The notes: a model not told the origin generated them from the sequence alone. Shown: positions 30,750-43,433, counted from the stretch's first letter. The stretch is DNA of 64,000 nucleotides from Cristatella mucedo (GCA_009760855.2 WPIO01000126.1:430001-494000); one strand, 5' to 3'. Made by a program: numbers and translations.

Positions 30750-32890
30750 AGACACTGCCTCATTCTGAGCAGTAAGCTGTTCGTAGGGCCCCCAGAGCGA
30801 GAGGGAACTCTCTGGGAGCTGAGACGTGTGACGTCGTGCACGAACGTTATGCAAGCCACCGCACCCCTTGGACAATGGTTGCTGGTGATACAGGACAACG
30901 CCACCGGTCGACATCAAGGAGTGCTATAGGCAAAGGCTAGACTTTCAAACCCTGCGAGTGCTTGCCGCCTCTTGTCGGTCATTCTGCATCTCCGCGTGGT
31001 CTCGTTGTACCTCGGGCTCCTCAGCGGCATCGCTAAGCTCCCACTGTCTATTGCTGGTGCATGAGACTTTGCGATAAACAGACGAATCAAACTGCCATTA
31101 CTGTGGCACCAGCCTTGCGACAGTCACGTAGCTCAGGGCTGACATAACTCGGGCAGGCAAGGCCGAATGGGAAATAGCATAGCCGATTAACCCGGTTGTA
31201 ACTCGACGGTGCAGCCCCTCAGGATAACACTATATATGCGGGTAGAGTGCATCCCTTTTGTACAGTCGAAATACAATTTAGAGGCGCCAAAGAGTTTCAG
31301 GGTGGAGCTCGTTCGGCGCTCAGCTTCAAGGTGCCTCTACCGAAGGAGCCAAATAGGTTTTTTTTTTATAGCCGAGGCTATGTCATCCTACCGGGTAGAG
31401 AGCCGATTCAGCCTCTAAAAACGATTGATTGACTCGGTCCCTTTTTAAGATGACGTTCCACGAGGCATCCGAGCGTCGCTCCTTGGTTTCGGTGAACCGG
31501 CACCAACCAATTTTAGAGGGACTACAGAGGTCCTCGCCAGTCGGTGCATCTCGGGCTGGCGCGGCACGCTGCCACGAGAGGCAGCTTACGCTCGCGGAGG
31601 ACGAGCGACTGGCGAGGCCTGCCGGGGCCACCGAGCACCTACTTTGACGCCAGCTTAAAGTCTTTCTCCAAAAGGGACGTATGCAGGCTTAGAAATATGC
31701 TAAGAGACATTTCGAGTGCGGAGCTTTCGGCGCTCCACTTCCAAGTCGCTCTCTGGGAGGTGGAAATAAAGGCTAAACAAGACTCCTCCGGTTCAGAAAA
31801 TGCTAAAAAAGAATTACCTTTTCAAAGCAGCTCTGTAGGCTGGTAAAAACAGCAGGAACAACCTACGAGTGTTGACCGAAGCAAGTCGCCTGCGGATGTT
31901 AACATTCACCTATTCGCTCCCAGATACTCTTGCAGGGACGGCATGAGGTACAAACGTCGCTTCGTGCGTCGAAAGAGGCTTAAACAAAGTTTACACTGCG
32001 AGTCTTGCTTCAGTTCTGCCACTGTCCTACTTAAGTCGTTGGTGTATACCAAGACTGTGGGGATGGTCCAATTTCGCAACCAGAATACGACGATTGAAAA
32101 ACTCGACCGATATATAGTAAGCTAAGGAGTGACTCATCATGAGTGGGCTCGGTCGCATGCCGACCGGTAAGAACCTACGATAGGCTTCGCTCGTGCTTCG
32201 GCAAGGGAGGGCTCAACCACGCCACTATCACTGACCTCGATCTCGAGGAAGGCAGCTGGTGCCACCACTGGCTGCGTATAGTGTGGGCTCAGTGGACTGA
32301 CTGAGCAGCGATTCGACATCGGTATTTATCGACGGAGCTGCTGCAGACGTGGTGGCATCCCCGGTCACAACCATTGCCCCCTGTCGGGCAAAGCCCGCAC
32401 GATTCGCCACACGAGTAGAGCTGATGCAGGCAGGCCGTGATCTATCATAGCAGCTAGGTGTCCACCAGACCGATTCTTGACATAACACTTCAGCACAAAG
32501 AGTGCAGCAACCTACAGAAAGTCGACCTGTTACCCAGCGAAGCAGAAACGGCGTGCGTGGGCTGTTGCTGAGCCAGCGTAATTGTCGCCATCGCATTGCC
32601 ATCACGTGCTAGCACAACAAAATAGAACAGCAGTCAAAGAAACCCTCATAGAAACAAGCGTCTAAAAGGGTCGATCGTACGTTACCAGAAAGCACACATA
32701 GCTGATATTATTACGAGTCAGCAGAAAGTCGAGAATGCGTGCCGATCTGCCGAGAATTAAGCTCTGGTCGGTTAAGAGGCAATGTTAACTTGCAGCAGCG
32801 GTAGCTGACCGCACACGGACCTAGTGGGAGTGAATGCCGCGATGCAGTGGATGGATCTAGGGTTTGCAGTCTGGGAGGCATTGAGTACAC
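30750..32890. other. No recognised gene
   Basis: Short ORFs on both strands (longest 125 codons at 32228-32605, minus) have no visible family motif. A T9 run lies at about 31361-31369. The missing 5' exon of the SLC18B1-like gene could lie anywhere right of 28600, including here, but I could not pick one. Confidence 0.35.
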
Positions 32891-32899
32891 TCGGCCAGC

Positions 32900-33085
32900 G
32901 TCCAGGCGTTAAATGTGCGACCACAATGCAACTGTGCACGAGACCTCTGAACGTGTTGTGCTTGTTGTCATTGGGCATGCTACCACTAGCCACTCGATCT
33001 CGCTTCCTTAGTAGCAAATGTGAAGTGCCTAGAAAGAGATTGAGTTCTCAGAGGATGCTATAACAAATGCAGTAGTATCATTATT
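32900..33085 (+). mobile_element. LINE family A 3' end, diverged
   Basis: It contains the TTGTGCTTGTTGTCATTGGG and CATGCTACCACTAGCCAC blocks, then GCAAATGTGAAGTGCC, the hairpin region (AGAAAGAGATTGAGTTCTCA) and a degraded ATT tail. Confidence 0.7.
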
Positions 33086-33089
33086 AAAC

Positions 33090-34600
33090 TTATCAAAGTG
33101 GCATCTAGGACGCCTGGAATCCACACGCGCTACGCGGTCGGGCAGATTTGATAGCTCTTGTGCGAATCGCCTACCTGTAATAGCCCACCGTCACATTTCC
33201 AGCACGATGGTTTTGGGTAACTGCAAAGCTCATGGAGTGGGTAGCGTCGCCTTCAGCACTAGCCTCGGCTTTTTTTTTAGAGACATGCTCACCATCCGAT
33301 CGTCGCTTCGACAAAAGGAGATATCCGAAAACATCCCGATAAGAGAAAATGCTGAAGGGGCATGTGATTACGTGGGTCAGCATCGGGGGGGGGGGGGAGG
33401 GGTGGAGGGGAGGGGGCAGCAGCTCGCTGGCTACCCTACGCTAAACCTATGCAAGTGTCCAAAAACTGGGATCATGATGCAGCGGCCGCGTGAGCTCACA
33501 GGTGCCGTAATGAGAACCTGGGGTAGCTCAGGGCTTCCAAGGTCTCAACGCTCCTTGACGACATAGCTGCAGCGCGTTCCCACATTGGCGGCATTAGTGA
33601 GCTGGAGGCTCACCTTACTGCTCTGCCTGGTATCAAAATTTAAACATCAGCCGATTTTAGAAGCTTCGTCTTGCGTCTGTCCTGCTTCAGTCTTCCGTCA
33701 GTCTTTGGGGCATAGTCACCCAAACTGGAGGGGGCGGTCCAGGACTTCAACATAAGACTGATAAGCAAAATAAACATAGTTCTACTTCTTGGCAACGACT
33801 GAGGCAAGACCGAACAAACAACCAATCATAACCTCTGTCAAGGGCGCCCCTTCTACGTTGTTTTTAAAGGCAAAGCGTATGACGTGACCAGCGAATTCAT
33901 GGATGCTCCCTACGAGAGTCTCTGCTAATGGGACACTTCGAGCTCTTCATATGAAAATCAGATCACGAGGCGGCGGGTGAAAAAGGCGATCGCGGAAGAT
34001 TTACATCACTAGGAGGTGCACGTTCGCCTTTTAACGACTAGGGTAAAATGAATTAAATACCTCGTAGGGCCATTTCCTACCTCCCTAACAAAAGCGATTA
34101 CCCCACGACCATACGGTGCAAGTAGAAAGCAAGACGGAAGGAAAACCGACCGTGTAAGCTTCTTACAGGAATGAAGACCGAAGCATGACACACGCAGGAC
34201 AGAAGTACGACGAGTAAACTGAATAAACCGAGTAAACGCGGTTTAATACTGGGACGTTTTATCATTCTACAAAACAGCTTACCTTAGGCATATGTAGGCT
34301 AAGGATGGCCGTGTAATAGCAGCAAACCCGCAAAGAAATTAATTACACGCTCACGATTATTAACACGGGACACTTAAGTTTTTAACTGGGTCTAGTTAGC
34401 ACACCGCATAGCCGGGAAGCCGGCGGTTAGCTGTGGCCTGCGTTCGAACGTACAGAGCCAGAAGGGGCTCTCAATGACGTGTATGCTCGGGCTTCCCTTC
34501 TTTGGCCCCCCCCCCTACGATTGCCAGCCTCAGGCTAGTAGGATTCTTAGACTAGGAAATAAAACTTCGTGATGAGTGGGGCTTGAAAGTGGACACTACA
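33090..34600. other. No recognised gene
   Basis: A poly-G run (about 33385-33397) precedes a GGGGA-rich patch. A C9 run lies near 34508. No coding or repeat family was recognised otherwise. Confidence 0.35.
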
Positions 34601-34607
34601 GTACAAC

Positions 34608-34803
34608 AAGGAACGGAGATTGAAGATTTTTGGATATGCTACCTCGGGAAAGAAAGAGTCTTTACCACCACTGCAAGCGGTGGTGTTAGTCGTAAAAGCT
34701 CTTCTGTCGCTATACAAAAGAGGCTGTTAAATCAGCTAGTATTCATTTATTTTATTAAAAGGAACGGAGGTTGAAGATTTTTGGATATGCTACCTCGGGA
34801 AGA
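34608..34803 (+). mobile_element. 5'-truncated SINE between long direct repeats
   Basis: The 3' half of the tRNA-derived SINE (about 34655-34745: CACTGCAAGCGGTGGTG, then CTCTTCTGTCGCTATACAAA and GCTGTTAAATCAGC) lies between two nearly identical copies of about 46 bp. These repeats, at about 34608-34654 and 34760-34803, contain GATTTTTGGATATGCTACCT. They differ by one A/G change and one single-base indel. If they are a target-site duplication it is unusually long. Confidence 0.7.
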
Positions 34804-34999
34804 AAGCTCCTCGTCAATCCTGCTGACGCAGAAACTCAACATCCACGACAAGATCATCTCAATTGTCGCTAGGTATGGCGCTGACTTATGTAGGGTTTCT
34901 AAGCTGGTGGAGTGCTATTATCAGTATTTTAGAATACGCATCTCGGATTTGCCTACGCGTTTTTAGACTTTGCCTCGTTGGGAGGCAAGACCTACTTTA

Positions 35000-35720
35000 A
35001 TCCTAGCGTGCAGTCGACGGACAGTCAGCCGCAACCTTTCGTACGCTTTTTCAAGCTTACACTTGATTTTCCTAGCTAGTTTAGCATTGCAGTAAATTAT
35101 AGGGTAGCTGGTGAGAGCGTGTATTTTGCTTAGTCAGGGGAGCAAACTCGTTCAGAAGATCGGCGAACGTCGTGTTTTAGCATTCCACCAGTGAAGGCAG
35201 GTCAGAGGTAGAAAGGAGCACAACTGGTGAGCAAGATAGTTTGTGTGAGTCAGTTAATGAGCGGAGTTCCAAACGTGAGGTAAGTTGGGTTATCGAAATG
35301 AATACTAGAATCCGCCGGAACGAGGAAGGAACTATGTCCCGGGGCGAAGGCTCGAAAAAGAGATAGGAACGATCTGAAATAAAGCAAGTATCGGTACTCG
35401 TGAAGGGAGCGATAGAGATGAACGACAGCGAGTTCGTGGCTCCAACTGTTGGAGGGAGGAGCCAGAGCTTAGAAGGAGCCCCTTCGAGGGACTGCAAGCG
35501 GCTTAAAGTTAGCTGAGAGAAGGAGGACAACCTCAACTCCACGGCCAGTTTTAGTGAATCTTGGGATGCGAATGAAAGAGTAGCGCACAAGGGTGACATA
35601 GGTTATAGACGGGCAGTTAGTAGCTTTCAGCCAGGTCTCGATCAATGCAAAACGCGGCATCAAGAGCACGAGTCGCGTCACTCCCGCCACGGGCCTAACC
35701 TGCTGCCTTTACCACTGCTG
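35000..35720 (-). mobile_element. LINE family A endonuclease fragment
   Basis: The minus strand encodes ALIETWLKATNCPSI, then YSFIRIPRFTKTGRGVEVVL and NFKPLAVPR (the endonuclease N-terminal half). It continues in another frame through decayed later endonuclease segments to the linker before the RT domain (35000-35080). It covers the endonuclease N-terminal part absent from the 23.7 kb copy. Several frameshifts. Confidence 0.7.
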
Positions 35721-35729
35721 CTGCAGATA

Positions 35730-36055
35730 TAATGCAATCCAAGCAACTCGAGCGACGAGCGCCGCTAAACGTGACAGGCATGTTTTGTGAATCGTGAGTG
35801 TCTTCAGGTCCGAATGCCGTTGACGGTTACCGCCTATCGCCGTGCCTTCGTCGCACGCGGCCCCCCTGTCGTTGCACTTGCGGTTTCGGGTGCCCAGACA
35901 GTCCAGTAATGCCATATACGTTTGTTATCGCACCGCGCTCATTCAAGTAGTGCTATTGAATGTCCACTTCGCGTTCCTGCCGAACTTAGCGAGTTGAGAA
36001 TGCGCCGGGGTACCAGAGCGGGATTGTGAGCGAATGCTTAGCCATTAACGTGACT
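35730..36055. other. No recognised feature
   Basis: Between two LINE fragments; short ORFs with no motif. Confidence 0.3.
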
Positions 36056-36965
36056 TGCCGTCGGCTGAGCAATGCACCCGCCCGCTCCACATCTGACGGC
36101 GGAAGACAGTTGAAATCCGTACCCTGCCACTCCAAATCACTTCCGACTGATGTCACGGCACCCCCTGACTTGACATTTAAATGGAAGCTAAAATGGGTGT
36201 CTGCTTTGAACTTGTGCCTCTGGAATGCCAGCTCTTTATAAAATACACCGTTAGTTGCTAGTATTCTGATACTCAATGACGCTCTTGACATTTTCCGCTT
36301 CTACTTCGACAGCGCTGTGGCAGACCAATTGTTCGACAATTACCGACGCTACCCCAGACGGTTTCTCCTTTTTAACTACTTTTAGGTCGTCAAAAGCTGG
36401 TGGTGGAGAAGCCATCGTTACCCGCACCTCATTCAATCGTAAGCCCTTCACGGCTTCCAACATACAACCTTTTGAATCTCTGGTTTAATGCCCAGCCAGT
36501 AGTAAGTTACCGCCGCTAGGACAATTCATCTTCCAACCGCTAGAAATTCCAGCTTCATCTCTGACCTTCTCCCAGCTCTTTGAACTGACGGTCACATTTT
36601 TTTTATTCTTCAGTGATTAGCACGTCCAGATTGATAGCTTATATGATCCGCGGCGATCTAACATTCATTCATGCAGTCTTTTAGCTCTTCGCAAGGCCAT
36701 ATACAATTGACGAAATTCTTCTCTCGTCATTGTAACCTATCGGTCCCTAACATCACCCATTTCTGCGCACCTGATTACATGCGGATGTTGTTCTCCATAG
36801 AATGTGTTTCTGATTTGGAAACCAAAATTGCACATGAGTAAAGAAACCCAAAGTCTCTTGACATTAATGCTGTCCGCAGCAAACTTGCGTCCTCGGATCT
36901 TCTATTTGACCTTCCTACCGACATTTCCGCCTTGATTTGATGAAATACTAAAACACGACGATAAC

Positions 36966-36967
<2 letters not shown>

Positions 36968-37000
<33 letters not shown>

Positions 37001-37010
37001 CCTCTCTCTT
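36968..37010. repeat. (CT)n tract
   Basis: About 20 CT units with small interruptions, inside the decayed RT region of the surrounding LINE. Confidence 0.9.
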
Positions 37011-38319
37011 TTCTCTTCTACTTACCGCCCGTCTCCTAGGCTAAAAATACTGCAAGTCCACACGATCCTGCCCCAGTAGTTCTCCTTATGAGGCGCATAG
37101 ACCTCTTGCACTTTATATCCTATATCCACATTTATACACTATATCCACTTTAGCAAAACTTGTAAATGCACCCCTTTATCCGGGAAGTCGATGCTCCTCT
37201 GCAAAAAGCTGCAGTCAGAAAACTCGTCACGATTTTTCCAGTTCATTTCATCTTGTTAGCAAGCTCCCGTCGCGATTTAGAGCTGACCATTTCCCAGAAA
37301 CTGACGTGCTTCAGGTTTATGGTGACCTGCTGAACTATGCCGATCAGGGTAGGCCTCTCTGCTAATTCTCTAGATCTCTCGGAAGCACTTGAGCCCGCCA
37401 TATCCTGTTGAGATGCTTTACAACGTGTCATGGTATCGCCGGCACAGTAATAAACTGGGTTAGGTCCAGTGAGAGATCTCATAGTGTCAATGGATGTCGG
37501 TCGTACGGGGAGCCCTTACAGTGTGGGGCACCTCAGGATTCGGTCTTTGGCCTCCTTTTCAGAATATATTAGCTCACTCTAAATTATGTCATCGCCAAGC
37601 ACTACTGGTCTCCAGTTCAAGGCCGATACACTCAGCTCTACCTATCACTTGACCGTTTTACATTTTGCTTCACATCCGGCTCACCTGATTTCCTCGCAAA
37701 GTGCATCGCTAGAATTCGCACTAGGATGGGCACCAACTTCCTTAAGCTTGGCGACAATAAGACCAATCTAAAAGTAACGTGCCAGCCTAGTGTCACTCTC
37801 AAACTGGAAGACCTCATCCTCAAGATATATGCATTCAGAACCACTCTAATGGCGTCCGCCCGTAATCTGAGCATGCTCTTCTAAAACGACTTGTCATTGA
37901 ATGAGCACATTGTTTTTCATTTTCAAGACGGCCTACTTTCGGCTCAAGAACACTGCCAAAATCAGGGCCTGTTGAGACAAGAATACGCCAAAAAGCGTTC
38001 TCTAGTAGCGAGTTGTAAATATTCTGGATGGAGATTCGACTGTCTCGGGGCACTACGCAGAAGACTTATTTCCATTATTTACCCACACGTTTGTGAAATT
38101 CCGTCTAAATTACTGAATCTCCTTCAATTCAGGACCCCTGGCTTGTGCCCGCTGGTGCAAACTAAGTAGTTCGCCTGATCTGTTGCCACTGTTGCCAATG
38201 GCTCTCGAATCAGACCACTTCTGTCTCACCTTCACTGGCTCCCGATCAGGCATCTAATCGACTTCAAGATCCTCTCTGTGGCCAAGGGGTCGGTTCACTT
38301 GTTCGCACCAGCCTACCTG

Positions 38320-38487
38320 ATGAGCCGTGATGGCACAACAAGTAAGGCGGCTGCTTTTCACGACCTCGGTGCCGAGGTTGCGGGTTCGAATCCTGTGGAG
38401 AGTGATTCTTCATCGCTGCTGCAAGCGGTGGTGATAGCCATACAGGCTCTTCTGTCGCTATACAAAAGAGGCTGTTAAATCAGCCAG
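38320..38487 (+). mobile_element. tRNA-derived SINE, full-length head and body
   Basis: Starts GATGAGCCGTGATGGCACAA. It has an A-box-like TGGCACAACAAG and a perfect B-box GGTTCGAATCC (about 38384-38394). The body follows (GCAAGCGGTGGTGATAGCC, then CTCTTCTGTCGCTATACAAA) and the end is GCTGTTAAATCAGCC. The order matches the reverse copy at 55335-55508. It interrupts a LINE between its HWLP and NSFGD blocks, and its 3' end passes into a TA tract. Confidence 0.85.
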
Positions 38488-38656
<169 letters not shown>

Positions 38657-38879
38657 CTAACCGAATTCTCTGTTCATCCCGCTTGCTATCGCACCATGCC
38701 TTATTGCCTTGCAGTCGCCTTGCCGTTCGTCGCACTAAATTGAACAGTTTTGGTGATTTGGTCAGTTTGTCTGCACCGAAATTCTGGCACTCGCCTACTC
38801 GCTTCCATCGCCACCTGCACTGACTCAGGACGCCACTCAAGTTGCAGTTAAAGTGACGCATCCGCTGCGCTCAGCTTTC

Positions 38880-39625
38880 TCTTCGAGCAAGCGAGCACGT
38901 CTTTTCTCCGGTTTGCTTTGGCTCAGCTTACTTGTGCACGAAACAGTTCATATTACTAATCAGCGGTCCTACAGACTAGAGGCCCAGAGTGGCCTTATCG
39001 TGTGCTTTCATATGCATGTGTAGCGCGATACCTGTGCGATTTTGGATGTTTGTCTACGAATGATTGCTTGCACGTCACTAACCCTTGGCTATTGCTTCTT
39101 TTGCTTGCAGGATTTTCAAGCGCCCGCATAGCTATTTGGTTCGATCGGGGCGCTATACAAAAGACTAATTATCACTCTTAAAATATTGCGTATTTTTACG
39201 AGTTTGCTGCATATGAACCGAGCATTCCCTGGCACATTTTTTAATGGGGCTCCCCTGGGGATTAAGCGAGATCGACGATTATAGCGTTAGATTGATTCAC
39301 CGAAATGCTTGGGTGAGTGCATGCAGGGCGGCTTGAGATAACACTACGATTGCTGGAGATACGTCCCTTACTTCGTCTTAGCTTCCTTCCGGAGATACCT
39401 AGTTCAAGGAAACTGGCAGGGGCAGAGACGTCAAGGACCTCTTTTTGACGGCAATAGCGAAAACAACAATATAGCTAGCACGACAGTACCGCACAGTACG
39501 GACATTAAAAGGCGGCGAAGATACAATGTCGGTGGGCCTGGGGGCTGAAGCACATGCAGACCGGACCGAAGACGCAAAACCACATTCGGATAGAGCCTTC
39601 AAAATTTCATGCGACTCGGCATTTT
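38880..39625. other. No recognised gene
   Basis: After the LINE C-terminus. It contains mixed-composition sequence leading into the satellite; I see no motif. Confidence 0.35.
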
Positions 39626-39797
39626 GTGAGTAAACCCCGAGCGCTGGTTTTATAATGTGAATTCAAAACCGCAGTTTCGAAACACTTATTGTGGAAACGG
39701 CAGCTGCATCGAAATTCGATGATGTAGGGAGTCTGGCTGGCTCGGGGTCGTTGGAGGCCGTAGCATGACAACGTGCTTGCAATTGCACGAAGTTTTT

Positions 39798-39914
39798 CAT
39801 GATTTTACTTACTATTCTATTGCGTATCACTTTGCAGCAAATGTAAAGCGCCTAGAAAGAGATTAAGTTCTCTGAGGGCGCTTTATCAAGTGCAATATTA
39901 TTATTATTATTATA
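39798..39914 (+). mobile_element. LINE family A 3' end inserted in a satellite monomer
   Basis: Only the last 117 bases of the LINE: TTTTACTTACTATTCTATTG, GCAAATGTAAAGCGCC, the full hairpin and a (TTA)n tail. Removing it brings the monomer length to about 179. Confidence 0.85.
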
Positions 39915-40042
39915 AGTTTTCTCAGTACACCCGGAACACTGTTGGCTACACTGTGGAATCAAACCGGGGTCGCATGCCACCTAATATGGGAATGGCAGCT
40001 GTATCGCAGTTCGTAATTGTATGGCAACCCGGGCTATTGGAG

Positions 40043-40171
40043 AATCGCGGGTTCGAATCCTGCAGTTAGGCGATCCTGTATTAACAACTGCTAGCGGTGG
40101 TGATAGTCAATTCTATTAATTCTGATAGGCTCTTCTACCGTTCTCTATAAATGAGCTGTTAAATCAGTTAA
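40043..40171 (+). mobile_element. 5'-truncated tRNA-derived SINE inserted in a satellite monomer
   Basis: Starts just upstream of the B box (GGGTTCGAATCC) and runs through the body (CTAGCGGTGGTGATAG, CTCTTCTACCGTTCTCTATA) to GCTGTTAAATCAG. The satellite monomer resumes right after. Confidence 0.75.
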
Positions 40172-41194
40172 GATTTCGTGAGAACGCGAATGCGAAATCC
40201 GGCACAATTTTGTGAGTAAACCCGGAACAGATTATTTTTCTATAATGTCGAATCAAACCTAAAGTTTTGCAATGCTTATTGTGAAAATGTCAGCTCTATC
40301 TCAGTTCGATTATGCAGGAAGGCCGGCTGGCCTGGGCCATCGGAGGCCATAGCATGAGAAGGAGAAAGCGAAATTGCATGAACTTGGTGAATAAACCTGG
40401 TACACTATTATTTATCATTTGAAATGAAAAATGCAGTTGCGTGAAGCTTTTTGCAGTAGTGGCAGCTGCATCGCAGCTCGATTATTTAGGGGTGCAATCT
40501 GGGTCGGGCCACTCGAGGCCATAGCATAAGAACTCGCCAGCGAAATCGCTGGTTAGCGCGAAATCAGTGGCGTCCCGAAGGAAGGCATATGACCCCGGGT
40601 GCTGGACCAGGGGACGCCAAAATGGACGACTAATATATTAAAAAAAAGATGCATCTAGCGAAGATATTGCCGGGCAGCAGGGTGCTGCGAGCTGGAAGAA
40701 ATAAAATGGGAAGTTGCAGCGCCTGTCTGCCAGGCCTTGCCGGCTGTCGGCTAGGCGCAAGCTCGGTAAATAAATCATCAGGGCAAAAAAGGTCACAGGG
40801 CACGCCAAAGGCATCCGGCAGAGATTCGGACCGCAGCGTAGCGGCTGGCCGAACGCTACTCGGGAGAATTCCGCCTAGTGTAGGAACCGCTTCGCTTCGT
40901 TCTTTTTTCTCGATGGCACCTACGCTCCAGTCGAGCAGTCAACCCGTGAACTCACGCAGGTAGCAATATCTAAACGCTTAATGCTTACTGCTGATTTCCA
41001 ATATACCGTGGCCTACCCCACCAGGCAACCCGGGGCTTCAGGTTCTCGGAGTGCTAATAAATAATCTGCCTGTTAGGTACGATCGTCGGTGCCTATTGTC
41101 GTTTCGGTATCATCGTTAAAAAACATTCCTAGGTGCGGTTTTTGTTGCTAGCGTACGTTAATTGAAGATCGACAAATAGCGACCGACCTGAAGT

Positions 41195-41475
41195 CGCTAT
41201 GGAGGCCGAACCCAGCTCTTCCGGAACTCCTGCATTTCTCCTATTTCCGGCATTTTATCGCGCTGCTAAGCGATCTCCCCCAAGCACTGCAGTTAATCGC
41301 TTAAACTCGGTGGTAATTGCGCATACGATAAGCCCGGAGTCCCACCTTAATGCTTGTCTTAGGAATTCTCGCTCAATCTGCAATAAATAACTAACTTCTT
41401 TTGCAGCAAATGTGAAACGCCTAGAAAGAGATAACTTCTCTGAGGGTGCTATATAAATACATTATTATTACCGTT
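41195..41475 (+). mobile_element. Short LINE derivative joining an ORF 5' piece to the family A 3' end
   Basis: A 63-codon frame (41199-41390) ends with LNACLRNSRSICNK, which resembles the endonuclease start of these LINEs. It is followed at once by the 3' end (GCAAATGTGAAACGCC, hairpin, ATTATTATT tail). All of the RT domain is missing. This could be a deletion product or a non-autonomous derivative. Confidence 0.5.
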
Positions 41476-42369
41476 ATTATTTATTTATTCGAGTCGCTTC
41501 CAGAACTACTTTTTTGTCATATAACAGTTTTTATAGTATTGATTATTTTCACTCAACTTTTTTGACGTCATAGTTAATTTGTCAACTGATTTTACATTTT
41601 CAAAGTGTAATTGCAAAGAAGTATTTTTAATAGGCTCTCTGAATTTGAATGTTCTTGCTTCTGGTCTAAAAAAGAGTGATACATATTTTTTCAGCCTGTT
41701 AAAAAAGGCGAAGTGGAGTAGAGGATCCGAAAAGAAAGAGAGAAGCTGAAAAAAAGCACGCGCGTCTAGTAAATTAATTGCGATTAATTGTGAAACAATC
41801 CAAGACGAATGATGCTGATTGAACGTGTACACTGCTTAGAGACTGAATCAGAAGGCGACGCACATCGATCAACTATTTAAAACATGGAAAAGTGAAGGAC
41901 GAATCGTACGATAACCAAGACTTGCTAGAAAACACAGTTTAGACAGATTTTACTATCTATGCTAAGAAAAATACCGACGATGACTGTGTTGAGCTGGTTC
42001 AACCGGAAAACGAACTTGTTGGTGGGTGCGGGAATGATACAATTTGACAATCTTCTTAACATGGCGGAAAATTATAAAAAAATGTTGTTCATGTTGTACG
42101 TCAATTTCATAATGTTGGCTACTTTAAAAATTTGATCCAATATTAAAGCTATCAATAATATCACAGGTTTTTTGGAATAAGATGATTATTCTTGGATCGT
42201 GCTATTTCCAACACAGAAACATTCTACCATAAGTAACCGGTGAAAATTCAATTTTATCAACATGGCTTAAACGTCCATTAGCAAATGGAGAGGATATAAA
42301 CTTTATACCATTGAGTAAAAACTGTCGATCTTCGTTTTGAGTTAACTGATGGCATCAAAACATTGAGAA

Positions 42370-43150
42370 AAAAACCCAGAAAAGCTATGGTTACATGAAA
42401 ACAGTTTGGGCCTTCGCAAAGCTTTTACTACATGGAAGGAAGCTGAACAAAGAATAGCTAACAATAATGGAATTGACGCAGAAGCTGAAATTCAAATTCA
42501 ATCGGGAAAAAACGTTGGCAAGATATTTTGTAAAGAATACTTGACTATTAAGTATCTGGTTTCATAAAACTTGGCACTGTGTGGCCACAAAGAACGTTTT
42601 TGAGTTTATACGAGCACAACAAATGTTGGAGATCTGGAATAGCTTGTCAGAGTCATCAGGTATGTCGATGCGGATTTTGAAAGTACAAAAGTTCTGATCA
42701 AAGAAGGATTTTTAGGTTCTGTCGAGGTCTATACAAAAAACGCAGCAAGCCTTGGAAGGTTAATCATTGAGAGTCTTAAATCGGACATAATCTCCTTGGC
42801 CAATTGTCGGTCACAATGCTATGATAATGCTGCTGTGGTGACTGAATATATGTCCGGCCTTAAACAGCGAATGTGTGCCAGAAATTACAAAGCGTTGTTT
42901 GTCAACTGAGACACAGTTTAAATTTAGCAGGAGCACACTCTATTAAACAGAATCCAGTTTAGACACATTTTTGGGACAGTCAAAACACTTTTTATTGATT
43001 TTTTTCTCATTCGACAATTCGTTGGGATAAATTGAAAAAAGACTGCCTTTAGCAGTAAAGCCGGAATCCGACACATGCTGGAGTGCCCGGTCAGAAGCTG
43101 TCAGAGCTATATATTAAGTACTTGACGAACTGGTTGAGCTGCTAGTAAGC
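42370..43150 (+). pseudogene. hAT (DUF4371/ZMYM1-like) transposase remnant
   Basis: Broken frames show, in order, HENSLGLRKAFTTWKEAEQR, IDAEAEIQIQSGKK, KFL/NLAL-CGHKE-like residues (about 42565-42600), KNAASLGRLIIESLKSDII, CRSQCYDNAAVVTEYMSGLK, ARNYKALFVN, HSLNLAGAHSI and a WDKLKK-like block. This is the domain order of the DUF4371 and hAT RNase H-like transposase family. Many stops and frameshifts; no function expected. Confidence 0.75.
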
Positions 43151-43433
43151 CTGCCAGAAGACCTATCAATCTATCTATAAGATTTTGTAAACTGTAAGAA
43201 ATTGACACTTTACCGTTAGTGTATTTTCATCGTAAATATAACGATTACTATCTTATAAGACTAAATGCTAACTACAATGGTACATAACGTAACTATAAGT
43301 TGTGATTTTAAATTTCGCTTATAATTATTTAAATGCATACTAAAATTTGACGTCTTTGAAAACTATTGAATAAGAATGGGGTGCTATCAGTGCAGCTCGT
43401 CTCCGTGCGCACACAATCCTAGGAACGCCACTG

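Larger units (their letters stand above)
39628..40564. repeat. Satellite array, about 178-bp monomer, left part
   Basis: Monomers start near 39631, 39926, 40217 and 40392, each with a TAAACCCGGA-like block, then AATCAAAAC-GCAGTTT, CTTATTGTGGAAA-GGCAGC and GGCCATAGCATGAGAA. The clean spacing between units 3 and 4 is 175. Units 1 and 2 are longer by the size of the elements inserted in them. The array continues beyond the hAT element at 43434-43690. Confidence 0.75.
40565..43433 (+). mobile_element. hAT DNA transposon with terminal inverted repeats, decayed
   Basis: The left end reads CAGTGGCGTCCCGAAGG and the right end CCTAGGAACGCCACTG, a terminal inverted repeat of the CAGTGGCGT type common in hAT elements. 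A broken plus-strand transposase of the DUF4371/ZMYM1-like type lies inside. The flanking 8 bases (CGCGAAAT left, CGTGCAAC right) agree at five positions, compatible with an old 8-bp target duplication. Satellite sequence lies on both sides. A small LINE derivative has inserted at 41195-41470. Confidence 0.75.

Noticed and set aside
38384-38394. Possible tRNA genes at the GGTTCGAATCC boxes (38.38, 40.05, 47.14, 55.43 kb)
   Set aside because: The sequences do not fold into complete tRNAs by eye, and each is followed by the same body, so they are SINE heads.
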